Positions 29,306 to 38,534 of a stretch of DNA of 64,000 nucleotides are shown here, in pieces; the first letter of the stretch is position 1, and each line of letters starts with the position of its first letter. The position numbers and the translations under genes were made by a program. Origin of the DNA: Lelliottia nimipressuralis (lineage in GTDB: Bacteria > Pseudomonadota > Gammaproteobacteria > Enterobacterales > Enterobacteriaceae); contig NZ_SOMG01000030.1 of assembly GCF_004402045.1 (NCBI RefSeq), positions 992,001-1,056,000 on the forward strand. The letters are read 5' to 3'. The notes under the pieces were generated by a model. The model made no database searches and had not been told where the DNA came from. It worked only from the letters and a program-made list of their open reading frames with translations.

Positions 29306-30490
29306 CTACTCCTTTGGGGTTACCTGCCAAAGATTCTTTACCATGAGCAGCGCGCGGGCGATATCTACCATTCTCTGGTTCTTGTCCATCGCCATTTTGC
29401 GCAGTGCCGTCCAGGCCTGCTCCTCACTCATATTCTGGTGGGTCATCAGCACGCTTTTCGCTTTATCAATGATTTTGCGCTCTTCAAGCGTATCGCGCAG
29501 CGACGCGAGCTGGCGCGAGAGCTGCTCTATCTCGCGCGCCTGCTGGCGCACCAGGGTGAGCAACGGTTTTTCCGGGTAGTGAACAGGCGGCTCGTCATGC
29601 TCATCGGCGGGAGGCGCGTACTCGTCGTCACGGTAAATGCGATCGTCCACCGCGACTATCAGATCGGCAATGATCGTCTCCTCCAGCGCGCGCAGATGTT
29701 CAAGGCGCGCGGTTTGCAGGGCAAACCAGCTCAGCGCAGTATGGCCATCGTCTGCGGCAGGCTGGCGGGTACAGGCCACGCGTCGCAGCTGCTCCGTTTC
29801 ACGGTCGGGCTGGCAGTTCAGGGAAAAGGCGGTCTGAGCGTCAGCGGAGCTGTGCGAGAGAAAGATCTCAAAGCAGGCCTGCTGGCCGTCGATGCGGTCA
29901 ACCAGCCTCTGGCGGGTCACATCATCGAAAAAGCCCTGCGTGAAGCCAATTGCCCCCAGCGCCCGCTCCTGTCCCGCCAGCTCTTTGCCCTGCATCAGGC
30001 TATAAAGAGCGACAAAACGCCCGGCGATTTGCGGATCGTCAATGCTGTCATTGAGCTGCGGCACGATACTGAGCAGATGACGAAGCATGCGGGAGTAGTG
30101 CTCCATCGCCTGCGGTGCGGTTACCGTTTGCTGAATGACACCATCACGCAGCGCGGGGAGCATTTCCAGGCTTAGCAACGCCCCGCCGATGCGTTCACAA
30201 ACGGTACTTCCCGGGATCGGAGACTGTGCTTCAAGAATGCCGTAAAGTGCAGCGAGGTTTTCATCCACCAGCGCCCGGCTGGCTTTGCATTCCGGGGCGT
30301 AAAGCTTACCCTGTGAGCAGAGCCAGACGTTGGACGCCCCGCGCTCGCACTGTAACATGTGCACCAGCTGACTAATGCCATGCACAAGCACGCCCAGCTG
30401 TGCCAGCTTGCTGAGCTGCTCCCGACGCATCATCTTTGCGCGCTGGAGCCATTCGGCAGCACCTGGCGAAATGCCAGCCATTAATGTCAT
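29306..30490 (-). CDS. nasR: Nitrate-responsive antiterminator NasR (NIT + ANTAR)
   Basis: A 394-residue regulator with an N-terminal nitrate/nitrite-sensing NIT domain (about 40-270, all-helical, with HMLQCERGASNVWLCSQG) and a C-terminal ANTAR RNA-binding domain (about 325-385: LEERKIIDKAKSVLM and EEQAWTALRKMAMD). It binds the nas leader RNA when nitrate is present. The ATG at 30490 has GGAG seven bases upstream. It sits directly upstream of nasF in the same direction. Confidence 0.95.
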   Translation of the reverse strand: MTLMAGISPGAAEWLQRAKMMRREQLSKLAQLGVLVHGISQLVHMLQCERGASNVWLCSQGKLYAPECKASRALVDENLAALYGILEAQSPIPGSTVCERIGGALLSLEMLPALRDGVIQQTVTAPQAMEHYSRMLRHLLSIVPQLNDSIDDPQIAGRFVALYSLMQGKELAGQERALGAIGFTQGFFDDVTRQRLVDRIDGQQACFEIFLSHSSADAQTAFSLNCQPDRETEQLRRVACTRQPAADDGHTALSWFALQTARLEHLRALEETIIADLIVAVDDRIYRDDEYAPPADEHDEPPVHYPEKPLLTLVRQQAREIEQLSRQLASLRDTLEERKIIDKAKSVLMTHQNMSEEQAWTALRKMAMDKNQRMVDIARALLMVKNLWQVTPKE

Positions 30491-30562
30491 GCTTACTCTC
30501 CAGAACAGCGAAACTCGGGATAGTTAAGCAATATTCGTGCCTTTATAAGAACAGGAGTCAAC

Positions 30563-30919
30563 ATGCAAAAGATTGTGATCGTCGCCAGCGGTGCGGCCTA
30601 CGGTAGCGAATCCCTTTTTAACAGCCTGCGTCTGGCCATTGCGCTGCGTGAAAAAGAGAGCGACCTGGCGTTACGCCTCTTTTTAATGTCGGACGCGGTC
30701 ACCGCCGGGCTGAAGGGGCAGAAACCCGCAGAGGGCTATAACATTCAGCAGATGCTGGAGATCCTGACCGCGCAAAACGTGCCGGTTAAGCTGTGCAAGA
30801 CCTGCACCGACGGACGCGGCATTACTGGTCTGCCGCTGATTGAGGGTGTAGAAATTGGTACGCTGGTTGAGCTGGCCGAGTGGACGCTGACCGCCGATAA
30901 AGTATTAGCTTTTTCATAA
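30563..30919 (+). CDS. ychN: DsrE/F-like protein YchN
   Basis: Small cytoplasmic protein of the DsrE/YchN fold, 118 residues, over 80% like E. coli YchN by eye. The conserved cysteines are in VKLCKTCTDGRGI. The homologue forms a hexamer; its function is not established, though the fold suggests sulfur handling. An AGGAG site precedes the ATG. Divergent from nasR. Confidence 0.93.
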   Translation: MQKIVIVASGAAYGSESLFNSLRLAIALREKESDLALRLFLMSDAVTAGLKGQKPAEGYNIQQMLEILTAQNVPVKLCKTCTDGRGITGLPLIEGVEIGTLVELAEWTLTADKVLAFS

Positions 30920-30964
30920 TAAACCCGTAAAAATATTATTTTCTTATGGACGCGGTTTCAGCAT

Positions 30965-30992
30965 CAAGTTTACCTGCACGGTTGCCGATAGG
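30965..30992 (+). promoter_or_regulatory. Sigma-28 (FliA) promoter of the chemoreceptor gene
   Basis: TCAAGTTT (30965-30972), 12 bases, GCCGATAG (30985-30992). Each half matches 7 of 8 bases of the flagellar class 3 consensus TAAAGTTT / GCCGATAA, with a spacer one base longer than usual. It lies about 30 bp upstream of the chemoreceptor start codon. Confidence 0.7.
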
Positions 30993-31022
30993 CATGGAAA
31001 CAACACAGCAGGTATTTCACTT

Positions 31023-32807
31023 ATGTTCAGATCCATTCGTGCACGCATCATCGTCGCGACGGCAGGCTGTCTGGTCGTCGCCCTTCTCCTGAATACCGTT
31101 ATCAACTTCCAGGTCACACGCCAGGATAACCAGCAGTCCCAGCGCGATATCCTGACCAGCACCAGCGCCAGCCATAACATGGCGATTGCCGACTGGGTAA
31201 AAAGCAAGATGACCGTCATCGCCTCCGCGCAGACCGTTGCGCTGAGTGACGATCCGGTTCCGGTGTTTAAACAGCTTGCCCAGGCGGGTGGATTCACCAA
31301 CGTCTATGTTGGCTACGCCAGCAAAACGGCAAAATTCTCCGAGCCTGCGGGTGTCCCGGCGGATTATGACCCGACCATTCGCCCCTGGTATCAGCAGGTG
31401 GTCAGCACGGATGGCCCGGTTGTCACTGCGCCCTACGTTGACGCCGGAACCGGTAAGCTGGTGGTGACCTTCGCCGTGCCGGTGAAAGAAAATGGCACCC
31501 TGAAAGGGGTTGTGGCGGGCGATGTGGCCATGGACAGCGTGGTGGCAAACGTGCGCGGGATCCATCCTACCCCGGCCAGCAGCGGGTTGCTTCTGAACAG
31601 CGATGGCAGCGTTATTGCGGCTAACGATCCGGCTTTAACGCTTAAACCGTTTGCTGAAACCATCAAAGGTATCGATTTTGCTGCGCTGAAAAGCGGTAAT
31701 CCGGTTAACGGAACGCTGAACGACGTAGAGAAAACCTTCGTGGCGACAGCCGTGCCGGGCACGAACTGGCTGCTGGTCGTCGCCCTCGACAGCGGTGACG
31801 CCTCCTCCGGTATGCGTTCCCTGCTTAAAGCGTCGGGGATTTCGCTGGTGATCCTGGCGCTGCTGAGCGCGGCCATCGTCCATTTCCTGATTGCCCGCCT
31901 GCTGAAGCGTCTGTCTGACATTCGCGACGCGATGCACAACATTGCCAACGGGACCAACGATCTGTCACAGCGTCTGCCGGACAACGGCGAGGACGAAGTC
32001 GCGCAGATTGCTCAGGCCTTTAACGCCTTCAGCGATAAGCTCTCGGTGGTGATGGTACAGCTTCGCGATGCCAGTGAATCGGTGAAAAATGCCGCGCAGG
32101 AGATTGCCGCAGGTAACCAGGATCTCTCAGGGCGTACCGAGCAGGCGGCGTCCAGCCTGCGCGAAACGGCAAGCGCCGTGGAGCAGATCACCGCCTCCGT
32201 GACGCAGTCGAATGAATCGGCAGCCGAAGCGAACGACCAGGCGAGCAAGGCCTCCGCGGCCGCTGCACGCGGTGGCGAGGTGGTATCGCAGGCGATCAGC
32301 ACCATGCAGTCCATTGAAGTCGCGTCGGCAAAAATTGGCGATATCACCAGCGTGATTGACGGTATTGCTTTCCAGACCAACATTCTGGCGCTGAACGCCT
32401 CAGTAGAGGCGGCCCGAGCCGGTGAGCAGGGTCGCGGGTTTGCCGTGGTGGCAGGCGAAGTGCGTAACCTGGCGAGCCGTAGCGCCCAGGCGGCGAAAGA
32501 GATCAAATCGCTGATTGATTCCACCACCGACAGCGTGGCAACCGGGTCCCGCTACGTGCATCTGGCAGGGGAAAGCATGGATGAGATCCGCTCCAGCATC
32601 GGCAGCGTCTCCGGCATCATGCGCGAAATCTCCATCGCCACCAGCGAGCAGATGAAAGGCATTCACGAGATCAACCACGCGGTGACCCATCTTGACCGCA
32701 TGGTGCAGCAGAACGCCGAGCTGGTGGTGGAATCCGCCGCCGCCGCGGGCGCCCTGCAGAGCCAGGCGGGCGACCTTGCTGAAACCGCCGGCCATTTCCG
32801 CATTTAA
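31023..32807 (+). CDS. Methyl-accepting chemotaxis protein, dCache sensor with amino-acid motif
   Basis: A 594-residue membrane chemoreceptor: TM1 (about 8-28), periplasmic dCache_1 domain (about 35-265), TM2 (about 270-292), HAMP, and a signalling domain with the hairpin AFQTNILALNASVEAARAGE. The sensor carries Tyr115, Arg120, Trp122, Tyr123, Tyr138, Asp140 and Asp167. The Arg-Trp-Tyr-Tyr-Asp-Asp spacing equals that of the amino-acid receptor PctA (R126, W128, Y129, Y144, D146, D173), so an amino-acid ligand is likely. The C-terminus (GHFRI) lacks the NWETF-type CheR/CheB-tethering pentapeptide. A sigma-28 promoter lies upstream. Confidence 0.92.
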   Translation: MFRSIRARIIVATAGCLVVALLLNTVINFQVTRQDNQQSQRDILTSTSASHNMAIADWVKSKMTVIASAQTVALSDDPVPVFKQLAQAGGFTNVYVGYASKTAKFSEPAGVPADYDPTIRPWYQQVVSTDGPVVTAPYVDAGTGKLVVTFAVPVKENGTLKGVVAGDVAMDSVVANVRGIHPTPASSGLLLNSDGSVIAANDPALTLKPFAETIKGIDFAALKSGNPVNGTLNDVEKTFVATAVPGTNWLLVVALDSGDASSGMRSLLKASGISLVILALLSAAIVHFLIARLLKRLSDIRDAMHNIANGTNDLSQRLPDNGEDEVAQIAQAFNAFSDKLSVVMVQLRDASESVKNAAQEIAAGNQDLSGRTEQAASSLRETASAVEQITASVTQSNESAAEANDQASKASAAAARGGEVVSQAISTMQSIEVASAKIGDITSVIDGIAFQTNILALNASVEAARAGEQGRGFAVVAGEVRNLASRSAQAAKEIKSLIDSTTDSVATGSRYVHLAGESMDEIRSSIGSVSGIMREISIATSEQMKGIHEINHAVTHLDRMVQQNAELVVESAAAAGALQSQAGDLAETAGHFRI

Positions 32808-32898
32808 TGTTCTACCGGCGCGCGTTTAGCGGGGAAAACGCGCGCCAGCGGAAATTTTGAGGAATTTTGTCATTTTTGTTTAATCGTTATGCCATTTT

Positions 32899-32940
32899 TT
32901 GATCAAAATCAGCATCCCATCCCTCCCCCTTTGGTGTTAT
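32899..32940 (+). promoter_or_regulatory. Putative FNR-dependent promoter
   Basis: TTGATCAAAATCAG (32899-32912) matches 9 of the 10 fixed bases of the FNR box. A -10-like TGTTAT at 32935-32940 sits exactly where a class II promoter with the box at -41.5 would place it, giving a start near 32947 and a leader of about 72 nt before the next gene. Confidence 0.6.
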
Positions 32941-33018
32941 GCCATGAGTGAATTGTGAACAACATCACGCTCGGATATGGCAGCAGGGAGAGCGTTGTTT
33001 AAGACTACGGGGTAAAAA

Positions 33019-33258
33019 ATGGCACTGGTAAAAACAAGTTTGAAACTGTTTGGCGGGGATACGGTAGTGGTGCGTTGCTCAGAACGCTGTCGTATTCATC
33101 TGATGAGTTCGAAAGCGCAAAAACAGTCCCAGGCGGATATTCTGACCGTACAGGACGATAAAGCCTGGCTTACCGTGCCGTATACCGGCACGTGGGATGT
33201 GCTGATCGACAGCCACAGTCAGTCGCTGGAGCATTCAGTCAGCTACGTGGCAGCATAA
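33019..33258 (+). CDS. Small DUF1883-like protein
   Basis: A 79-residue protein that resembles the DUF1883 family by eye (KLFGGDTVVVRCSERCRIHLM at residues 8-28, then a beta-rich end). There is no signal peptide or membrane segment, and function is unknown. A GGGG stretch precedes the ATG. It stands alone between the chemoreceptor and convergent chaC, behind a putative FNR promoter, and ends in a terminator, so it is probably transcribed on its own under low oxygen. Confidence 0.75.
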   Translation: MALVKTSLKLFGGDTVVVRCSERCRIHLMSSKAQKQSQADILTVQDDKAWLTVPYTGTWDVLIDSHSQSLEHSVSYVAA

Positions 33259-33264
33259 AGTCAA

Positions 33265-33284
33265 ACGCCCGGCTCGCCGGGCGT
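33265..33284. terminator. Terminator between the DUF1883-like gene and chaC
   Basis: ACGCCCGG and CCGGGCGT form an 8-bp stem with a four-base loop between two convergent genes; the T run is weak on both strands. Confidence 0.6.
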
Positions 33285-33288
33285 ATTA

Positions 33289-33984
33289 TCAGGCAAAACC
33301 CGGTCGCAGCGTACCGTTGAGCGGGTTCCCTTCCAGCAGCGCCTTCACTTTCACCACCAGCTCATTCAGACAATCGTCCTTCATGCCGAGGCGGGTCAGC
33401 TCCTGATCGAGGGAGAAGAGATACTGCGCGTTGGTGCCGAGCGGCCCGCTGGCGGCGGCAATTAACGGGGCAATCACCTGCGTGCGGGTGTCCGCTTCAT
33501 ACAGCGGATGGCGCGGGTCCATAATAAAGACCAGCGCATTGACGGTGCGGCCGTCGTCCAGTTCCAGCTTGCACCAGCTCGGCATATAGCAGCCGGTGAT
33601 CATTTCACGCTTCCAGAGCAGCGTGAGCTCCTCTTCCAGCGTGGCGTCCGGTAGGCGATACGCCACGCCCGTGGTGCGTCCGCCCTCTTTCAGTGCAAGC
33701 ATCCGTCCCGGCTGGCACGCGCTGCCGCGCCCGGCCGTCAGGCGCAGGCAAAATGCCCGATGCCAGCCAGGCAGCGTTCCCGTTGCCGATTCAACAAATT
33801 CCAGAGCCGGGTTCCACATCAGTGAACCGTAGCCAAAAATCCATACCGGGCCGTCGTCCGGGCGGCAGGCAAGCGTGGCAGCGAGTGACGCCGCACGTTG
33901 TTCAGCCGACCAGAGAAGCGATTCCTCAATAGCACCAAATGCCGTTTTACAATCTGCCTTCATTAAGAAATCACGCGTTAACAC
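33289..33984 (-). CDS. chaC: Glutathione-specific gamma-glutamylcyclotransferase ChaC
   Basis: Cleaves glutathione to 5-oxoproline and Cys-Gly in the cytoplasm. The substrate loop FGYGSLMWNP and the downstream acidic residue in LLWKREM are present. The start is the GTG at 33984 with GGAGGTG ideally placed, giving 231 residues as in E. coli; the frame extends 12 codons further upstream without support. chaB lies upstream on the same strand, separated by 177 bp. Confidence 0.94.
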   Translation of the reverse strand: MLTRDFLMKADCKTAFGAIEESLLWSAEQRAASLAATLACRPDDGPVWIFGYGSLMWNPALEFVESATGTLPGWHRAFCLRLTAGRGSACQPGRMLALKEGGRTTGVAYRLPDATLEEELTLLWKREMITGCYMPSWCKLELDDGRTVNALVFIMDPRHPLYEADTRTQVIAPLIAAASGPLGTNAQYLFSLDQELTRLGMKDDCLNELVVKVKALLEGNPLNGTLRPGFA

Positions 33985-34161
33985 TTTCCACCTCCGCCAC
34001 TGCGTGCTTCCTTGCGACATCTGTAATTCGCCTTCCCGGCATTATGTGCTGGTCATTTTGCCAGCAGTTAAATAACGATAAGCAATTAGCGGACCAGTTG
34101 CAATACAACGAAAGTTCAACCGCCTGAAAAGTCAAAATGAAGGCAGCGAATAATTTCACGG

Positions 34162-34392
34162 CTATTTCTTTTTATGCCATTTATCATCGTCCCCTTTCTC
34201 ATATTCATGTTTTACTGCGGCCCAGGCGACTTTGTGCGCCGTCTCTTCACGGCTGGCATCATCCCGGCGATCGTCCTTATCTTTGTACTGATCCCAGGCG
34301 CTGTTAAACGCCTCTTTGTAGATATCCTGCGCGTGAGCGGGCAGCACGTTTTGTACGTTATCAGGTAATTCGCGTTTCGTTTTATAGGGCAT
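34162..34392 (-). CDS. chaB: ChaB family protein
   Basis: A 76-residue, highly charged cytoplasmic protein nearly identical to E. coli ChaB (AQDIYKEAFNSAWDQYKDK). It is a putative regulator of the ChaA antiporter; the molecular role is unproven. The ATG at 34392 is preferred over a GTG one codon earlier. Divergent from chaA, with 270 AT-rich bp between them that must hold both promoters. Confidence 0.94.
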   Translation of the reverse strand: MPYKTKRELPDNVQNVLPAHAQDIYKEAFNSAWDQYKDKDDRRDDASREETAHKVAWAAVKHEYEKGDDDKWHKKK

Positions 34393-34662
34393 CACTAACC
34401 TCTCTTTTGGTTAAAGAGATAAGTGTGGACGACGATACGTCAGGGTGCCACCCGGCATTAATTTATGAATGTATATGAATTATAATTCACTGTTATTTAA
34501 GGTGTATTAAATGAAAATATCTCATTATAAGACTCAAACAGAGAAATGATGACAAAGGGTAAAATTAAGTAAAATATAAAGGGTATTTAACAGAGATCTG
34601 TTAGTTTAACGACCTCTAAAATCTATCTATAATTACAAGCACCTGCATTGATGGAGAAGCAC

Positions 34663-35763
34663 ATGACAGCAACACACGAGGCGGTAAAGACCCGCCACAA
34701 GGAGTCGTCACTCATTTTCCCGGTTCTGGCACTGGCTGTGCTGCTCTTCTGGGGAAGCAGTCAGTCACTGCCAGTGGTGGTTGGTATCAATATTCTGGCT
34801 CTGGTCGGCATTTTAACCAGCGCATTTAGCGTCGTTCGCCATGCGGACGTGTTAGCCCACCGTCTGGGCGAGCCGTACGGATCGTTAATTCTCAGCCTTT
34901 CCGTTGTTATTCTCGAAGTCAGCCTGATTTCCGCGCTTATGGCGACCGGTGATGCCGCGCCGACGCTGATGCGCGACACGCTCTACTCGATCATTATGAT
35001 TGTAACGGGCGGCCTGGTGGGCTTCTCTTTGTTACTGGGCGGACGCAAATTCGCGACCCAGTATATGAACCTGTTTGGCATTAAACAGTATCTGATTGCA
35101 CTCTTCCCGCTGGCGATTATCGTGCTGGTCTTCCCGATGGCCCTGCCGGGTGCGAACTTCTCCACTGGGCAGGCGCTGCTGGTCGCACTGATTTCCGCCG
35201 CCATGTACGGCGTGTTCCTGTTGATACAGACTAAAACGCACCAGAGCCTGTTTGTGTATGAGCATGAAGACGATGGCGACGACGATGACCCACACCACGG
35301 TAAACCGTCGGCCCACAGCAGCACGTGGCATACGGTTTGGCTGATCGTGCATCTGATTGCGGTGATTGCCGTCACCAAGATGAACGCTAACCCGCTGGAG
35401 ACACTGTTAACCGAGCTGAACGCGCCTGTGGCGTTTACCGGCTTCCTGGTAGCGCTGCTGATTCTCTCGCCTGAAGGGCTCGGCGCGCTGAAAGCGGTGT
35501 TGAATAATCAGGTGCAGCGTGCAATGAACCTGTTTTTCGGCTCTGTACTGGCGACGATTTCACTCACCGTACCGGTGGTGACGCTGATTGCCTTTATGAC
35601 CGGCAACGAACTGCAGTTTGCGCTGGGCGCGCCGGAAATGATCGTGATGGTGGCATCATTGCTGCTGTGCCAGATTTCATTCTCCACGGGACGCACCAAC
35701 GTGCTGAACGGCGCGGCGCATATGGCCTTGTTTATTGCGTATCTGATGACGATATTTGCGTAG
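34663..35763 (+). CDS. chaA: Sodium-potassium/proton antiporter ChaA
   Basis: Inner-membrane CaCA-family antiporter exporting Ca, Na or K in exchange for protons. It has 366 residues from the ATG at 34663, which has GGAG at the right distance; an upstream TTG/ATG extension is less likely. About eleven membrane segments occur, with two conserved acidic repeats (SLSVVILEVSLI and LLILSPEGLGAL) and a central Asp/Glu/His-rich loop (EHEDDGDDDDPHH). Confidence 0.95.
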   Translation: MTATHEAVKTRHKESSLIFPVLALAVLLFWGSSQSLPVVVGINILALVGILTSAFSVVRHADVLAHRLGEPYGSLILSLSVVILEVSLISALMATGDAAPTLMRDTLYSIIMIVTGGLVGFSLLLGGRKFATQYMNLFGIKQYLIALFPLAIIVLVFPMALPGANFSTGQALLVALISAAMYGVFLLIQTKTHQSLFVYEHEDDGDDDDPHHGKPSAHSSTWHTVWLIVHLIAVIAVTKMNANPLETLLTELNAPVAFTGFLVALLILSPEGLGALKAVLNNQVQRAMNLFFGSVLATISLTVPVVTLIAFMTGNELQFALGAPEMIVMVASLLLCQISFSTGRTNVLNGAAHMALFIAYLMTIFA

Positions 35764-35839
35764 CCTTTTTGCCGGGTGGCGCTGCGCTTACCCGGTCTAC
35801 AAAACCCGTAGGCCCGCGCAAGCGTAGCGCCGCCGGGCA
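35764..35839. repeat. BIME: two inverted REP units
   Basis: GCCGGGTGGCGCTGCGCTTA plus CCCGG, then a short linker and the inverse unit ending CGCCGCCGGGCAA. This is a typical REP pair between chaA and convergent kdsA. Confidence 0.85.
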
Positions 35840-35840
35840 A

Positions 35841-35869
35841 ATAAAAAACCCGCCGAAGCGGGTTTTTTA

Positions 35870-35870
<1 letters not shown>
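35841..35870. terminator. Bidirectional terminator between chaA and kdsA
   Basis: AAAAAACCCGC and GCGGGTTTTTT form a stem with A and T tails on both sides, serving both convergent transcripts. Confidence 0.88.
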
Positions 35871-36733
<863 letters not shown>

Positions 36734-36760
36734 TTATTCAGGTGTGAATCGGAATTAAGA

Positions 36761-37570
36761 TTAATGCAGTGTAATTTGTTTGTGCGAGATCGCGTTGATC
36801 TGCGCGCGGATCATTTCGCTGATCGGATCTTCCGGACACTGCTCGACGAAATAGTTCAGGTCGTTCAGCGCCACGTGCTCGCAGTCAAGCTGGGCATAAA
36901 TCAGCCCACGGTCGCGAATTTCGTACGGATCTTCCGGATTAAACTGCAGCAGCACTTCGCTGGCACGTAAGGCCAGCTCCATCTGACGCTCTTCCATCAG
37001 GGCGGATTTCAGCGTATCCAGCAGCTTGCGGATGACTTCTGCGTTGTCGGCTTCGTCGAGATCTTCATTAAAGAGCTCGGCCACCGGGCTGATATTGCCT
37101 TTCAACCAGACATCCAGCGTATGCTCATCCAGCGTGTCGCCGTTAAACGGATTAATGAGCCACATCTCACCGTCCAGCCACTCTGCACGCAGGATCATCT
37201 GCGTCGGGAAAATGACCGGCACCAGTGGAATATCCAGACGGTGCGCGACCCACAGCAAAATAGAGCCCAGCGCAACCGCGCTACCCTGACGATTTTTTAA
37301 GACCTGGTCCAGCCATAATGCGTCAGACAGGCGGTACACGCCACGCGTGTCGCAGAAACCCCATTCGCCGTAGAAAAGCTCAAGCAGCTTCTCCAGCTGC
37401 CAGTCCTGCGGACGCGCCTGATTGATCTCTTCGCGCGCCAGGCTAACCAGGCTTTCCAGCTCATCGTAGACATACTGCGACGTAAAATCGTCGCGGATCA
37501 TCTCCGAAATCAGGATCATGCCATCGCAAAGCGGCACTTTATTAAATTCGAAATCGGCTAAGGACCTCAT
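36761..37570 (-). CDS. sirB1: SirB1 family protein (transglutaminase-like/TPR)
   Basis: A 269-residue protein corresponding to E. coli YchA/SirB1. It has an N-terminal transglutaminase-like fold (LWLDQVLKNRQGSAVALGSILLW), in which the catalytic Cys is replaced (RQGSAVAL), and C-terminal TPR-like helices. Function is unproven. Its start overlaps by 4 bp (ATGA) the stop of a 48-codon sirB2 remnant, and a stable hairpin ends 15 bases before its ATG. Confidence 0.92.
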   Translation of the reverse strand: MRSLADFEFNKVPLCDGMILISEMIRDDFTSQYVYDELESLVSLAREEINQARPQDWQLEKLLELFYGEWGFCDTRGVYRLSDALWLDQVLKNRQGSAVALGSILLWVAHRLDIPLVPVIFPTQMILRAEWLDGEMWLINPFNGDTLDEHTLDVWLKGNISPVAELFNEDLDEADNAEVIRKLLDTLKSALMEERQMELALRASEVLLQFNPEDPYEIRDRGLIYAQLDCEHVALNDLNYFVEQCPEDPISEMIRAQINAISHKQITLH

Positions 37571-37713
37571 GACTTACCCCAGTAACGCCTGAGCGTACAA
37601 TGACGCTCAGGCGCGATAAAACTCAAAACGATGTAGATGATAACGCCAAACTGCGTTTCAGTCAGCCTTACGCCTTTATCAGTAAATGGCAGATATCCGG
37701 ATCTCAAGACCAC
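37567..37713 (-). pseudogene. sirB2 remnant: 48-codon open frame
   Basis: E. coli carries sirB2 (ychQ), a roughly 130-residue membrane protein, between prmC and sirB1. Here only about 134 bp separate those genes. They still encode GYLPFTDKGVRLTE and QFGVIIYIVLS, which match the middle of SirB2 as I remember it (PFT..G..LTEKLFGVIIYIVLGF). The frame can open at a GTG (37713) overlapping prmC by 10 bp. It closes at a TGA overlapping sirB1 by 4 bp, and its 3' part holds a perfect 11-bp hairpin (37586-37613). Both ends of the gene are missing. Confidence 0.75.
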
Positions 37714-38534
37714 TGCCCCAGCGTCAGGCGTTCGTTGCCGCCGTAGTCGCGGCAGGTTTCGACAGCGGCATAACCTGCTTGCGTAAACAGTGCCCGCACG
37801 GCTTCTCCTTGCGTCCAGCCATGCTCCACGAGCAGCCAGCCGCCGGAAAGTAAATGTTCCCGTGACGTTGTCACAATGTGATCAAGATCGGCTAATCCCG
37901 CGTTGGCGGCCACGAGCGCCGTGAGCGGTTCGAAGCGAACATCACCCTGCGCAAGGTGCGGGTCGTGTTCGTCGATGTAAGGAGGATTGCTGACAATCAT
38001 CGCAAATGAACGATTCTCCAGCGCGGCAAACCAGCTGCTTTGCAGCACCGTCACGTTGCTGAGCCCGAGACGTTCCACGTTACGCTGCGCCAGCGCCACC
38101 GCATCGGACATCACATCCACCGCCGTCACCGCGCAGTCGGGCCGCTCGGTGGCGAGCGCCAACGCGATAGCACCTGTTCCCGTCCCGAGATCGAGAATGC
38201 TGCAGGCCGCCGCCGGCAAACGCGCCAGCGCCTGCTCAACCAGACACTCGGTGTCGGGACGCGGGATCAGGGTTGCTGCAGAGACGAACAAGGGTAACGA
38301 CCAGAACTCGCGCTCGCCGACCAGATGCGCCACCGGCTCACCGGTTTTACGGCGGGCGAGCAGCGCTGCGAGTTGCACTTCCTGCTCAGCGGTCAGTTCG
38401 GTTTCGCCGAAGGCCAGCAGATACGTGCGGGCTTTGCCCGTCACGTGCTGCAGCAAAATTTCGGCATCGCGCTTAGGGCTTTCACTTTCTGAAAGCTCAT
38501 CGGTGGCCTGGCGTAACCAGCGCTGGAAATCCAT
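37704..38534 (-). CDS. prmC: Release-factor glutamine methyltransferase PrmC
   Basis: Methylates the Gln of the GGQ motif in RF1 and RF2, raising termination efficiency. It has 276 residues with an N-terminal helical domain, the SAM-binding motif LDLGTGTGAIAL and the substrate motif NPPY (VSNPPYIDEHDPH). It overlaps the prfA stop by 1 bp, so it is co-translated with its substrate RF1. Confidence 0.97.
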   Translation of the reverse strand: MDFQRWLRQATDELSESESPKRDAEILLQHVTGKARTYLLAFGETELTAEQEVQLAALLARRKTGEPVAHLVGEREFWSLPLFVSAATLIPRPDTECLVEQALARLPAAACSILDLGTGTGAIALALATERPDCAVTAVDVMSDAVALAQRNVERLGLSNVTVLQSSWFAALENRSFAMIVSNPPYIDEHDPHLAQGDVRFEPLTALVAANAGLADLDHIVTTSREHLLSGGWLLVEHGWTQGEAVRALFTQAGYAAVETCRDYGGNERLTLGQWS

